The notes under the pieces: model-generated
Told to the model about the DNA's origin: nothing
Databases searched by the model: none
What the model saw: the letters and a program-made list of their open reading frames with translations, nothing else
Position numbers and translations under genes: made by a program
Shown: in pieces, positions 11,806-21,293 of the stretch
Numbering within the stretch: position 1 is the stretch's first letter
Layout: each line of letters starts with the position of its first letter
From: Wolfiporia cocos
Lineage: Eukaryota > Basidiomycota > Agaricomycetes > Polyporales > Phaeolaceae
Direction: 5' to 3'
Assembly: GCA_029448655.1 (NCBI GenBank)
Contig: JACCLO010000003.1
Coordinates: 2,790,001-2,854,000 of the forward strand
Length of the DNA: 64,000 bases

Positions 11806-12384
11806 TGTCACAGAATATCCAGGGGGATATAGTAACAACCCTCGCTATAGGTTATACGGGCGGCGCTAGGCGTACGCCGCTCCTCTATGCCTCAGCCACC
11901 TCTACGTGCGTCTCTTTAGCTTGTTGGTCACCTGACTGTTAGGTTAGCGCTGTAGGGTAGCGCGCGCCTCATCACACTCACGTTACACGTCACACATTGT
12001 ATCACATGTCTCGCTTACGTACTTACTTACCTCAGCTGTTAGGGCGGTGCTGCGCACAGGCCAGCACTTAAGGGTAGACACTTAGCGTACCGTTCTTGCA
12101 TGTATATAAGATACGACAGGAATGGGGCTTACTCCCCATCCTTAAGATTCTCGACGTTTGGGCCTCTGGCTCCTCTCTCACATGTGCGCCGTGCGACTCG
12201 CCTTAGGGCGTCCTCTACTGCTTGACTGGTAGCGACTCGACGATGCAAGTATCCTGTACGACGACTTCCTTAATTCCGAGGGAATGCCTCTGCATACGTC
12301 GTTGCTCGTCGCCGTCTCGTCGCAAGACCTTGGGGGTTATCCCCTGCCTATAGCAGGTCGCACAGCCCTTGTAAGTCTGTGTCA
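11806..12384 (+). repeat. left LTR of the compact element
   Basis: 579 bp, TGTCACAG...CTGTGTCA. It contains TATATAAG at 12,103-12,110, an inverted repeat ATGGGG (12,122-12,127)/CCCCAT (12,134-12,139), and the self-priming sequence at 12,138-12,149. It matches the right LTR along its full length by eye. Confidence 0.92.
12103..12149 (+). promoter_or_regulatory. LTR core promoter and predicted RNA 5' end
   Basis: TATATAAG (12,103-12,110) is followed about 35 nt later by ATCCTTAAGATT (12,138-12,149). If transcription starts at the usual 30-35 nt spacing, this 12-mer is the 5' end of the element's RNA. That is required by self-priming, because the same 12-mer is complementary to the primer site beside the LTR. 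Confidence 0.7.
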
Positions 12385-12385
12385 T

Positions 12386-12397
12386 AATCTTAAGGAT
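12386..12397 (+). other. primer-binding site for self-priming (no tRNA-type site)
   Basis: AATCTTAAGGAT, starting 2 nt after the end of the left LTR, is the exact reverse complement of 12,138-12,149 in the LTR. No TGG-initiated tRNA 3'-end complement is found here. In fission yeast Tf1 the first 11 nt of the mRNA pair with the site just inside the LTR and prime reverse transcription; the position and length agree. Confidence 0.78.
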
Positions 12398-13166
12398 ATC
12401 TTACCTCCCCCCGTGCGTCCCCGCGCATGGGCCGAGGGTTCTCTACCTATAGGTCGCCATGGCAATGCGGCGGGGCAGCCTCTGGTAGAAGCGCCAGAGG
12501 TCCGTAGTCTTACGAGCCCCCACGAAGCATTACACCAGGCAAAGCGACCATAGGGAATGAGAAAGTAAGTCCGCCCCCCATCGAACACTGGGTAGCCGGG
12601 TCGAACGTCCATAAGCCGCGCTTGAGGGCCCGCCGCCATTCGCCTGACAAGGCAATGCGCGTGTGGAGGTCTAGTGCTGGACGTCCATTACCCTGGGCGG
12701 CAGGAGTCAGACCACGAATCTTTGACTAGTGGGTATGCGAAGGAACCCGCAAGGGTCTCCAACCCCACACCGACAGTCACGAAGGTCAGACAACAACAAC
12801 GACAACCGACTACCATACTCGACAGCGCAAACCACATACCCCGAGGTCGGCGCGTCACGCTCAGCCACGTCGGCATCAGTCCTAGGAGGCGGAATGAGCT
12901 TGACATTACCACAACCTCCGATGGACCCGCTCACCTCTGACGAGCCTCATTCGCTCACGTCGCGGGATGTAAGGGAACAGGGAATGCCGCTACCGCACCC
13001 CAATGTCTCCTGAAGGCGCGCGTTCTTCACTCCTCCACCGGCGGACGGTCCGTGCACATGGACGCTCCCTATCCTACGTCGTAAGGAATAGGCCGTGTGT
13101 TAAACAAGCAACCAAGGATGCGAGGGTCGTAGGATATAAGGTAGAACGTTAGGGACAACGTTTTTT

Positions 13167-13180
13167 AGGAGGGGGGGTAA
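13167..13180 (+). other. polypurine tract
   Basis: AGGAGGGGGGGTAA directly abuts the right LTR (13,181). This is the expected plus-strand priming site of an LTR retroelement and fixes the element's orientation as plus. Confidence 0.85.
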
Positions 13181-13759
13181 TGTCACAGAATATCCAGGGG
13201 GATATAGTAACAACCCTCGCTATAGGTTATACGGGCGGCGCTAGGCGTACGCCGCTCCTCTATGCCTCAGCCACCTCTACGTGCGTCTCTTTAGCTTGTT
13301 GGTCACCTGACTGTTAGGTTAGCGCTGTAGGGTAGCGCGCGCCTCATCACACTCACGTTACACGTCACACATTGTATCACATGTCTCGCTTACGTACTTA
13401 CTTACCTCAGCTGTTAGGGCGGTGCTGCGCACAGGCCAGCACTTAAGGGTAGACACTTAGCGTACCGTTCTTGCATGTATATAAGATACGACAGGAATGG
13501 GGCTTACTCCCCATCCTTAAGATTCTCGACGTTTGGGCCTCTGGCTCCTCTCTCACATGTGCGCCGTGCGACTCGCCTTAGGGCGTCCTCTACTGCTTGA
13601 CTGGTAGCGACTCGACGATGCAAGTATCCTGTACGACGACTTCCTTAATTCCGAGGGAATGCCTCTGCATACGTCGTTGCTCGTCGCCGTCTCGTCGCAA
13701 GACCTTGGGGGTTATCCCCTGCCTATAGCAGGTCGCACAGCCCTTGTAAGTCTGTGTCA
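13181..13759 (+). repeat. right LTR of the compact element
   Basis: 579 bp, same length and apparently the same sequence as 11,806-12,384. It is followed immediately by the target duplication TCATG. Confidence 0.92.
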
Positions 13760-14204
13760 TCATGGCGCCTCGTCTTATCTGTAGACTTACCTTATCTTTC
13801 CTGCACGTGACCTTACAAATAGTTCACAACATACGTTGCCACACGTCACATGGCTTTCTAGTGACTCGCGTCACCTGCCGCTGCCTCTCGCTCAGTCAGC
13901 GGCCTAACTCACGTCACATGCTGTAGCCTTACGCTCAGTCAGCGACCATACGAACTATCACAAGCTTCGGGTCGTACCATTACCGGTACATAACCCTACG
14001 CCCTGCGGTATCTCTAGTCTTACCTACGGTGTTATGGGTCTTACCCTTCATGTATATAAGCTGGCCTCTGAGTACGTTGTAGACTCAGAATAGTTCTCCT
14101 CGACAATCGACTAGTTGTCACTTACCAACTGCTTGACTTATACCTCTCACCACTATCGACACCGCCCCTCAATCTATATTCAGTCTTAGTGAGTGTCTGT
14201 GTCA

Positions 14205-16479
14205 GCTCCTTCACTCTTCACTCAACATAAATAACGAGTTGCAAACATTGTACTCTAAGTCATTCATAATGCATTCGACGCATGCACCTGACTTTACGGT
14301 CCAGCCTTTAAAATTCAGAACTCAGTACACTGTGTAACATAGCGGGCCATGCCGGGACCGGCGCTACTCCATTATGTATGAGCCACCCCCAAGCCTCACA
14401 ATAAACTATAAACTCCTATTGCAAGCTTAGCACAGGATAGGGGCCCTTACCAGGACCACATCAGCAAAAACCCCGGCTGCATATATGGGAATCTATGTGC
14501 ATGCATGTACATATATTGTCTGCATGCAATATATGGTATCAGAGTTATTGTGACACATTGTATGTGCACATCAGGCTCCTACGTCATTCCCAATACCGGC
14601 AAGTATTGCAGTGTATATATGATGTATGCTAGATTGTATTCACATATATTGACTGGCACATGATTGTGAGCGCATATATTGTGCTTTAAACATCCTAGCT
14701 AGGCACTGACGAAATGCATATTCACATTCATTACCAGCGGATAAAATCTTAAAACGGTATATATTGAATACTTGTCCTAAATTACAGTATGCTACCGCCT
14801 TTTGTGAACTCGAAGTAGCACTCAGGCTTGAACGTACCAGGGCACAGCTGCGGTTCTGGTGAATAAATCTGGATGACTGAAATTCTACAGTACACGTTGA
14901 AAAGTGTACATATTGAGTGGGGTGCATTATGCAATATTGTTGCCACAGTACACATACAGTTGAGTAAGGGGGCACATGTATCAGAAGTCACACATTGCAA
15001 ATCTGAGATGTAGAGGAGCACATGAGCATATAAGCGATTTGGGGATGTGCGTACCGGTGCTCATTTGAGTCCATGAGCCTACCAGACTTGAGCATAGACA
15101 GTAAGGCGCAGTTGCAGTACGACATGGCCTGAAATTCTACAGTATGTGTGAGCAGACAAGTATTCTGTATTGTTTTCATTGCTGGTGCAGGGCAGGAGGG
15201 GGGGAAGTGAGGAGCACAATGGACACAGCTGCATACGATGTGGGAGAAAAAGGTGGAGATGCAGCGAAAAGCAGGTCACTGACTATATGTGCTAGAGACC
15301 AAGAGAGGGGATATGCGGGAATGCGAACAAACCCACACAACAGAACGATGGCTGCAACGATGTGAGCAATTGCATAACGGATATACGTAGATAGACGAAA
15401 TAAAACAAACAAACTATATGACTAATCGTGCTTACTGGTGACCTTCTACTTGCGCTAAATGTTTGGCTACTCTTGTAGCTTGAGGGGATGGCATCACCTC
15501 ACCAAGTCTTGGAGTCGAGCTAGTACGAAAAGTGGGGAAAGAGAGATAGATCACGATGTGTCAACAGCCCAGATTTTGGGTTACATTGAACAGAAATTCG
15601 AGAGCCAATTGAAAAGTGACAGAACAGAAATTATGACAAAAGGAAGCGAAAACGGTCCATAAGCGAGTAAGATAGTAGTACAAACGAGCTGGGGCTGCAT
15701 CATCAGCACAGACATGTCCGCTTTACCTCTAGACATGTCAAACACAATGCGCAGTTGCTCCAGCACGATTGGCTGATCATAGACCATGCCCTATTTATGT
15801 GCGCATCTCACCACCCTCGAGTGTGGGAACATCGGTCTAGATTGTCAACAGCTCTATGTAGTGTTAGTTAAACATATCCACGGGACATAGCTTGTGTGCT
15901 GGTAGAGTCGAGAGGAATATGATAGTGCAGTACGATAAAAACATACCATAATAGTAAGAAAAAGAGCTGTGTGACATGCTTCTCCTCCACAATGGAGGGA
16001 TAAGAGAGTCCAAAAGAGATGGAGCTCGATGCCACTGTGTTCGTGTCGATGCATCATGTAGTAACCTCATACCACATGTCACATTATGCAACTTTGAGCT
16101 GTATATATGTGCACGAAATTTTCCTATATGTCAATTATGCATCATATATGTGCATGTAATGCTCCTGTATGTTGATACAATTAGGATGTAGCACTGGAAA
16201 CTATCTAGATACACATACAACACCCAAGACTACATGTATCAGCATAGTATATCAACATTCGTCTTCTAGATATCATTGAACTGCATATATGCATGTGCAT
16301 GCTCATACATTATACCTATGGTACATGTGAGGACATGCAAGTGGGTGCAACCATTGTGGCGGCATATGATGCCTTACATAAGCATGTATGGTGCTCAAAC
16401 CGTTGCAACCACTTGCATGCCTTACATGTGCATAAATTTATCCCGCATTTTTGCTGATGCATTACCACAAGATATGCAC
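14205..16479. other. AT-rich, repeat-derived non-coding sequence
   Basis: About 2.3 kb without a supportable gene. AT-rich runs with many ATATAT, TGCATGCA and GTGCACAT words lie at 14,480-14,660 and 16,080-16,330. The phrase GAAATTCTACAGTA occurs at about 14,879 and again at 15,131. TGGTATCAGAG at 14,534-14,544 resembles a tRNA-iMet primer site of copia elements, but no matching LTR was found. Frames are short and carry no known motif. Likely old transposon debris. Confidence 0.45.
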
Positions 16480-16690
16480 ACTTACTGTGAACCTTACCGT
16501 GAGCGATGGGCGCTTATTCACAACCCTTATTATGAGCATAATATTATCAATTTGGATTGCGCTGTTGGATATGAGCCACTGCAAGCCTCATTGTGAGCCA
16601 TGAATGCTTACTGAAACCTTTCTACAACCATCCTGTGAGCCTATCATGAGATGTGGATGCCTATCACAACCCTCATTGCAACATAACTAG
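16480..16690 (+). repeat. degenerate short-unit repeat
   Basis: Loose repetition of units such as CCTTATTATGAGCATAA, CCTCATTGTGAGCCATGAATGC and CCTATCATGAGATGTGGATGC, each near 30 nt and strongly diverged. Related to 10,745-10,860. Confidence 0.5.
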
Positions 16691-16739
16691 CTGTAATTTT
16701 CACCAATGGGCAGCTAGAGGTCTGCCCACCTCTGCACCA

Positions 16740-16995
16740 TATGCCTCACAACCTCCTACTTTGTGACCCCCATCCTGTGCAACCTAAACCTTGCAACCCC
16801 TACATCTTGTGACTCCCCTCAGACCTCATGGACTTTACATCTCGTAACCCCTAGACCTCATGACCCCTAGACCTCGTGACCCCTAGACCTCGTGACCCCT
16901 TGACCTCCTACATCTCACAACCCCCACCTTGCAATCCCCACTTTGCAATCCTCACCCTGCAATCCTCTACCTTATGATTACCATCTTGCAACCCC
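16740..16995 (+). repeat. minisatellite, about 16-bp unit
   Basis: Tandem degenerate units of the type CCCCTAGACCTCGTGA. The best-preserved run, three to four units, is at about 16,847-16,905; units of the type CCCACCTTGCAAT occupy 16,920-16,995. The strand is C-rich and purine-poor throughout. Confidence 0.7.
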
Positions 16996-16997
16996 CA

Positions 16998-17237
16998 CCC
17001 CCCAAGTACATGGGTCAGCCAACCAGGGCTTGCAGCAACATGGACACCATGACCCCCCGTCAGCCCACCCAGTGTTCCAGATACATGGAAATTTGGTTTG
17101 TTGGCTGACTGGGGGTTTCAGCAACATGGGCACTGTGACCCCCTGTCAGCCCACCCAGTGTTGAAGGTATGTGAACATTTGCTGGGTGGGCTGACCAGGG
17201 CTTACAGCAACATGGGCACCATGACCCCCCATCAGCC
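16998..17237 (+). repeat. 86-bp tandem repeat, target of family B LTRs
   Basis: CAGCAACATGG starts at 17,033, 17,119 and 17,205, giving an exact 86-bp period. Units contain TGACCCCCYRTCAGCCCACC and a GGCTGACTGG/CCAACCAGG segment. The array continues beyond the LTR insertion at 21,183-21,290, where the next unit is recognisable although diverged. Confidence 0.75.
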
Positions 17238-17451
17238 TGTTATGGTCTATGCACACACTATTGATTTTTTCTGATGCCTCACTGTATAATGAGACTTGGT
17301 GTTCAACTGCCTCACTGTGTGCTTTATTCTAGAAACCCCCATGCAACTGGGGACCCTCGTTTCATGTCCAACACCCTATGCCCATATGTTCCATTTGTAA
17401 CATGTTCTAGCTTGTATTCTGTGTCTAACCACAGGGGTTCTTGTGTCTCAG

Positions 17452-17891
17452 TGACACAATACTTATCTGATGTTGGTCCACCTAAGAGTCGGCCCAAGGA
17501 AAGATCAAACACTACGTCACAAGATGTGATGATGGCGCGCAGCAGACCTCAGACAAGGCAGATGAGATGAGTAGAGAGGGACACGCCCCTGAAGTACAAT
17601 AACAAGTCTGAGGTTGTAAGACCTCAGACGTCTAGCTTATATACATGAGGAGCCAGTACGCTACCATGTTGGGCCCGCCCTAAAGGCAAGGGCCGTGCGC
17701 ACTAATGATGGGGGCAGTCACATGTGTGTATGTTATGTAAGCTAGAGGTTAGGCGACCAAGAGGGGGGGCTACGCGTAACTACTGGTCCACTATGTAACT
17801 GGCGGACTAGGTCATGTGATTACTAGAACGTAAGTATGGGGGTTTGAGTCCCGGTGAAGGCGTACTTAAATGTCACAAGGAATTCGTGACA
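17452..17891 (-). mobile_element. solo LTR (family A), nested in the family B LTR
   Basis: 440 bp. Read on the minus strand it starts TGTCACGA and ends TTGTGTCA, flanked by the duplication CTCAG (17,447-17,451 and 17,892-17,896). The minus-strand TATATAAG is at 17,643-17,636, followed 14 nt later by a perfect 9-bp inverted repeat (GTCTGAGGT 17,606-17,614 / ACCTCAGAC 17,621-17,629). Its removal restores family B colinearity. Confidence 0.85.
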
Positions 17892-18003
17892 CTCAGCCTC
17901 TGTTGTGTTCAACTGCAACATTCTTGTCTGTCAACATAGCATACTAGCCTTATGGACATAGTAGTAGCAGTACCAAGGATACTGTGACCCCAGTCAATAA
18001 GTA

Positions 18004-18028
18004 CAGTCATCGATCGCTCAATGAGACA
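18004..18028 (+). repeat. left terminal inverted repeat of the pogo-like element
   Basis: 25 bp, preceded by the TA duplication. The reverse complement at 20,931-20,955 is identical. Confidence 0.92.
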
Positions 18029-18516
18029 CGATCACTCAATGAGACAAATGGCCTTGTTATTAAAATTCTGCATCCTACTTCCATATCTGTGCCTCGGACT
18101 TGTTGCGCATTGGATTGTATGTATTATGAGAAGCTAGTACCAAAATTTGAAGCGGATACTGTGGACATTGCATCTCTGACAGACTGCAAATGGTCGGCTG
18201 CTACTCAAAAATGAAATCTATTTCGAGAGATCAGTCCTCTAGAAGTTACACAATATACCAACAGTGGGGTTGATTGACACTGGATTTATAATAGCTTCAA
18301 GATGACAATGCTACTGAGGTGGAAGTCACCACATTCACCGAGATTGTCAATAAAAGAGTATCGGAGGTGTTGCAGAGGCTAGTCTAATCAGGCGCTGGAA
18401 GTCACATCACGCTTTCCATATAGAATTAGCAATGTCATTGCCGTGGGCTGTGGTGGTACTGGAAGCTGCCATATCAACTTCTTCTACATACAACTGCTGA
18501 TCGCTGAGCTTCTACT

Positions 18517-20682
18517 ATGGTCGGACGAGCTCAATCCAACACAAAAAAGCAGCAGCTATTCTCAGAACTCAAGGAAAAATGGATCCAGCAGGCAGTGCAG
18601 CAGTACCACCAGAATCGGAATATTTCAGGTGGCAGTCACAAGAGTTTGCGAGCCATTTGTGTAGAAATGGAGGAGGAGTGTTTCAAGGAGACTGAAATAC
18701 AGATCAAAATAGATAAACAGACTCTACTGCGGCGAGTGGCAGGTGGAAGGAGTAGGCATGATGCCACAGGCGAGAAGAGCTGGCTCACTTCAGAAGAGAC
18801 GGAGGCTGTGCTGACATTCGTTATCCAAATGGCACGGCAAGGCTTTCCCCTAACTCACCGCTATGTCAAAGAAGCGGTCGATGATATATGCCGGGCACGA
18901 TATGGAGACAGATTCCCACAGAGTGGGGTAGGCAAGCGTTGGACGTTACGCTTCCTTGAGAAGCATAGTGAACGAGTCAAGCCATTTTGGTCACGCTCAC
19001 TTGACCAAGCACGAGCACGGGCAGTCAATCAGACAACACATGATGCATTCTATGACATTCTGGAGGAGGCAACGGACGGGGAGGAGGGCAACGAGCCAAT
19101 TGCCCCAGAGTGTACATATGGGACTGATGAAACCGGGATACAAGAAGGGGTGGGGACAAGTGAACGGGTCTGGGGACCGGCTGGCAATAAGGTCCAGTAC
19201 CAGCAGCGGAGCGGCAGCAGGGAAAATATCACTGTGATCGTCACAATTTGCGGTGACGGAACATCCATACCTCCTGCAGTGATATTCAAGGGCCAAGGCT
19301 TCCAAACAAGCTGGGTGCAAGATAATCCCCTTAATGCTTTGTGAGTATGGGATGCTTCGTAAAACTTATATATACTCACTTGCTTCAGGCTTGGCTATTC
19401 GAAGAAAGGATATACAACAGGCGAGATCGGCATCGAATGGATCAGACATTTTGATTTGCAGACGAAGGAAAAAGCTGCGGGTCGTCGCAGACTTCTGCTT
19501 GTGGATGGGCACATTTCACACTGCACGAAGGGATTCCTGGACTACGCGCATGCAAATCGCATCAATGTCGTCTGCTATCCAGCACATTCTACACATATTT
19601 ACCAAGGCCTTGATGTTGTTATCTTCAGTGTCCTCAAGCGGTGCTGGACAGAAGCTCGTGACAAATTTGAGCGCGAAACAGGTCAGAAGGTGTCGAAATC
19701 AAATTTCCTATCGATATATGGGAGGGCACACGTTAAGGCACTCACCGCGGACAACATACGCACAGCATTTCGCAAGACCGGAATCATCCCATTCAACCGC
19801 AATGCTATCACCGCAGAAATGATGATGCCAAGCCAGGCAACATCTACTCGGGCCCATCTACCATTCCCCCCAACATCCCCAGTGCGCATGGTAGCACACA
19901 TGCTGCGCGCCGAGACGGACCATCAAGTGGGAGGAAATGCATCCCATGAGCATCGTGCTTCTGATATGCTAGCACAGACATCTGCTGCTTACCTGACACA
20001 AACTACCCCGATCCATTCGAGTCACCAGCCTCCGACAGCCACAACTATCGTTGTATCACCACGGAAAACCTATCGTTATCAAAATCTGCTTCAGGAGGCA
20101 CCAGTGACAGTGCGCGAAGGGATGCTTCAGCATGCACTGCGTGAGAGCGTCGTGCGTGACAAGGCGAGGAAGGAGCAGCTCATCAATCTGCAAGCTGCCG
20201 TTGTTCTGCAGGAGGTATATGTGGGACGGGTCAAGTCTCAGCTGCATGCGAAAGAGAATGCATCAAAGAAGAGGCAAAGCAAGATGTTTGGTAATGGCAT
20301 GCCAAAGTTGCTCACCAGCGAGAGCTATCGCCAAGCAGCGGACGACGCCGATCAGCAAGCACGAACGAAGGCAGCAGAAACAGAGAGGCACAAGATTGCT
20401 AGGGCAAGATATGCAGAGGAGCTGGCACAATGGAAAATCATGGAGGCATCACGGAAAGCACACAACACAGCATGCAAAGACGAATTCAAAAGGGCACTTG
20501 AGGCATACAGGGCGGAATGTGAACAAGCCAGGGTTGAGGGAAGGGTCAAACGGTGGCCAAAGCCAAAGTGCGCAGCTCTAGAGAAGCCAATAGCACGGCC
20601 AAAAATGCAAGTGGAGGGCCCGAACAAGAGCGAACAAGAGGACGGCGAAGAGGCAGACGAGAATGAGGACGAAGAGGTGTAG
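18517..20682 (+). CDS. pogo/Fot-type transposase (DDE_1 superfamily)
   Basis: 705-residue transposase in two exons, 18,517-19,340 and 19,389-20,682, joined by a GTGAGT...CAG intron. Residues 1-80 form a DNA-binding helix-turn-helix region. A CENP-B/Tc5-type HTH follows (about 85-185; WLTSEETEAVLTFVIQMAR). The catalytic domain carries D204 in YGTDETG, D314 in LLLVDGHISH and D350 in YQGLDV, i.e. a DD35D triad with all three aspartates present. The C-terminal third is Lys/Glu/Ala-rich, probably coiled coil, and ends in an acidic EDGEEADENEDEEV stretch. No stop or frameshift interrupts the frame and both terminal repeats are intact, so the element looks capable of transposition. The base composition is less GC-rich than the surrounding housekeeping genes. 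Confidence 0.9.
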
Positions 20683-20930
20683 TCTAGATTATCAGTTGAT
20701 GAGATATGCCTAATTGGGCCTAGTCAGGCGTGATGTGACGCTGTCTCATTGAGTGGTCGTTCGTTGATAAGGACATTCAGCCATTGTTCAAATTCCACTG
20801 CCTGTGGAGGGACTTCGATAAGGGAACTCTCAATGTCAGATCATAGAGGAAGTGGGACCTGATACCCTGGTATCGTCCGATTGGCACAGAAGGAAGTCTA
20901 CATGAAGTCCGAGGCAGTACAATATTTGGT

Positions 20931-20955
20931 TGTCTCATTGAGCGATCGATGACTG
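20931..20955 (-). repeat. right terminal inverted repeat of the pogo-like element
   Basis: 25 bp, inverted copy of 18,004-18,028, followed by the TA duplication at 20,956-20,957. Confidence 0.92.
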
Positions 20956-21293
20956 TAACAGTATATAATCCAATGTATGTACTGGCTGAGTTCCTCAACT
21001 TGACCTTGTTGAAATTACAAGGATCTTATACTTGTTCTCAAACTTAGGAAACTAAGCTCCAGCTTGTATATTAAGGCTCTGACTCTCCAGTACCAGCCCC
21101 GGAGATTACAAGTAGTGTGCTACTTGACCCACTAAGTAACTTGCTCAGTTATCTTAGCTGAATGGATACTTGATCCATAACACAGCCCACCCCCATGTTC
21201 CAGTTACAAGGAACTGCCAAACTGGTGGGCTGACTGGACATGCAGGCAACAAGGGATTTGTTGGCTGATGTTGGCTCTGCTGGTGTGCCAACC

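Larger units (their letters stand above)
11806..13759 (+). mobile_element. complete compact LTR retroelement, non-autonomous (family A)
   Basis: A 1,954-bp element with two 579-bp LTRs around a 796-bp interior, flanked by a 5-bp duplication TCATG (11,801-11,805 and 13,760-13,764). The LTRs begin TGTCACAG and end GTGTCA. I saw no difference between them by eye, implying a recent insertion. The interior encodes no reverse transcriptase, integrase or protease; only frames under 100 codons exist (for example 12,729-13,013), perhaps residues of a gag region. A self-priming site lies 2 nt inside the left LTR and a polypurine tract abuts the right LTR. This build (TRIM/LARD-like) means it must borrow enzymes from an autonomous relative elsewhere in the genome. 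Confidence 0.92.
11645..14204 (+). mobile_element. solo LTR (family A, older copy), interrupted by a younger element
   Basis: A solo LTR begins TGTCACGG at 11,645 and ends CTGTGTCA at 14,204, flanked by a perfect 5-bp target duplication GCTCC (11,640-11,644 and 14,205-14,209). The younger element at 11,806-13,759 and its duplicated TCATG split it into a 161-bp left part and a 440-bp right part, so the LTR was about 601 bp before interruption. It has its own TATATAAG (14,053-14,060), followed 14 nt later by an inverted repeat (TCTGAGT at 14,067-14,073 and ACTCAGA at 14,083-14,089). The termini match the other two family A LTRs. No internal region remains, as expected after LTR-LTR recombination. 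Confidence 0.85.
18004..20955 (+). mobile_element. pogo/Fot-like DNA transposon, complete (2,952 bp)
   Basis: Terminal inverted repeats of 25 bp are identical (18,004-18,028 and 20,931-20,955), beginning CAGTCATCGATCGCTCAATG and flanked by a TA duplication (18,002-18,003 and 20,956-20,957). A second CGATCACTCAATGAGACA copy follows directly at the left end. An inverted copy lies about 200 bp inside the right end (20,742-20,759). Such subterminal repeats are typical transposase-binding sites. The element carries one intact transposase gene. It is inserted in the family B LTR between GTCAATAAG and ACAGTATATAATCC, a junction that is continuous in the other LTR copy. Confidence 0.92.
17238..21182 (+). 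mobile_element. solo LTR (family B), host of two nested insertions
   Basis: Starts TGTTATGG at 17,238 and ends CCATAACA at 21,182, with a perfect 5-bp duplication CAGCC (17,233-17,237 and 21,183-21,187). Removing the family A LTR (17,452-17,891) and the DNA transposon (18,004-20,955) leaves about 546 bp. The remaining pieces align in order with the reverse complement of 21,294-21,833. For example, GATGCCTCACTGTA, CCTTATGGAC and GTAGTGTGCTACTTGA occur in both. No internal retroelement genes remain. Confidence 0.85.

Noticed and set aside
12382..12639. 85-codon minus-strand frame inside the compact element, considered as a retroelement protein
   Set aside because: No reverse-transcriptase, integrase or protease motif. 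It is antisense to the element's own orientation and shorter than any functional domain.
16740..17237. CRISPR-like spacing of repeats
   Set aside because: The units are degenerate tandem repeats with no unique spacers, and the sequence is eukaryotic.
17845..17865. GGGTTTGAGTCCCGG resembling a tRNA B box
   Set aside because: It lies inside the family A solo LTR; no A box, acceptor stem or cloverleaf can be drawn around it.
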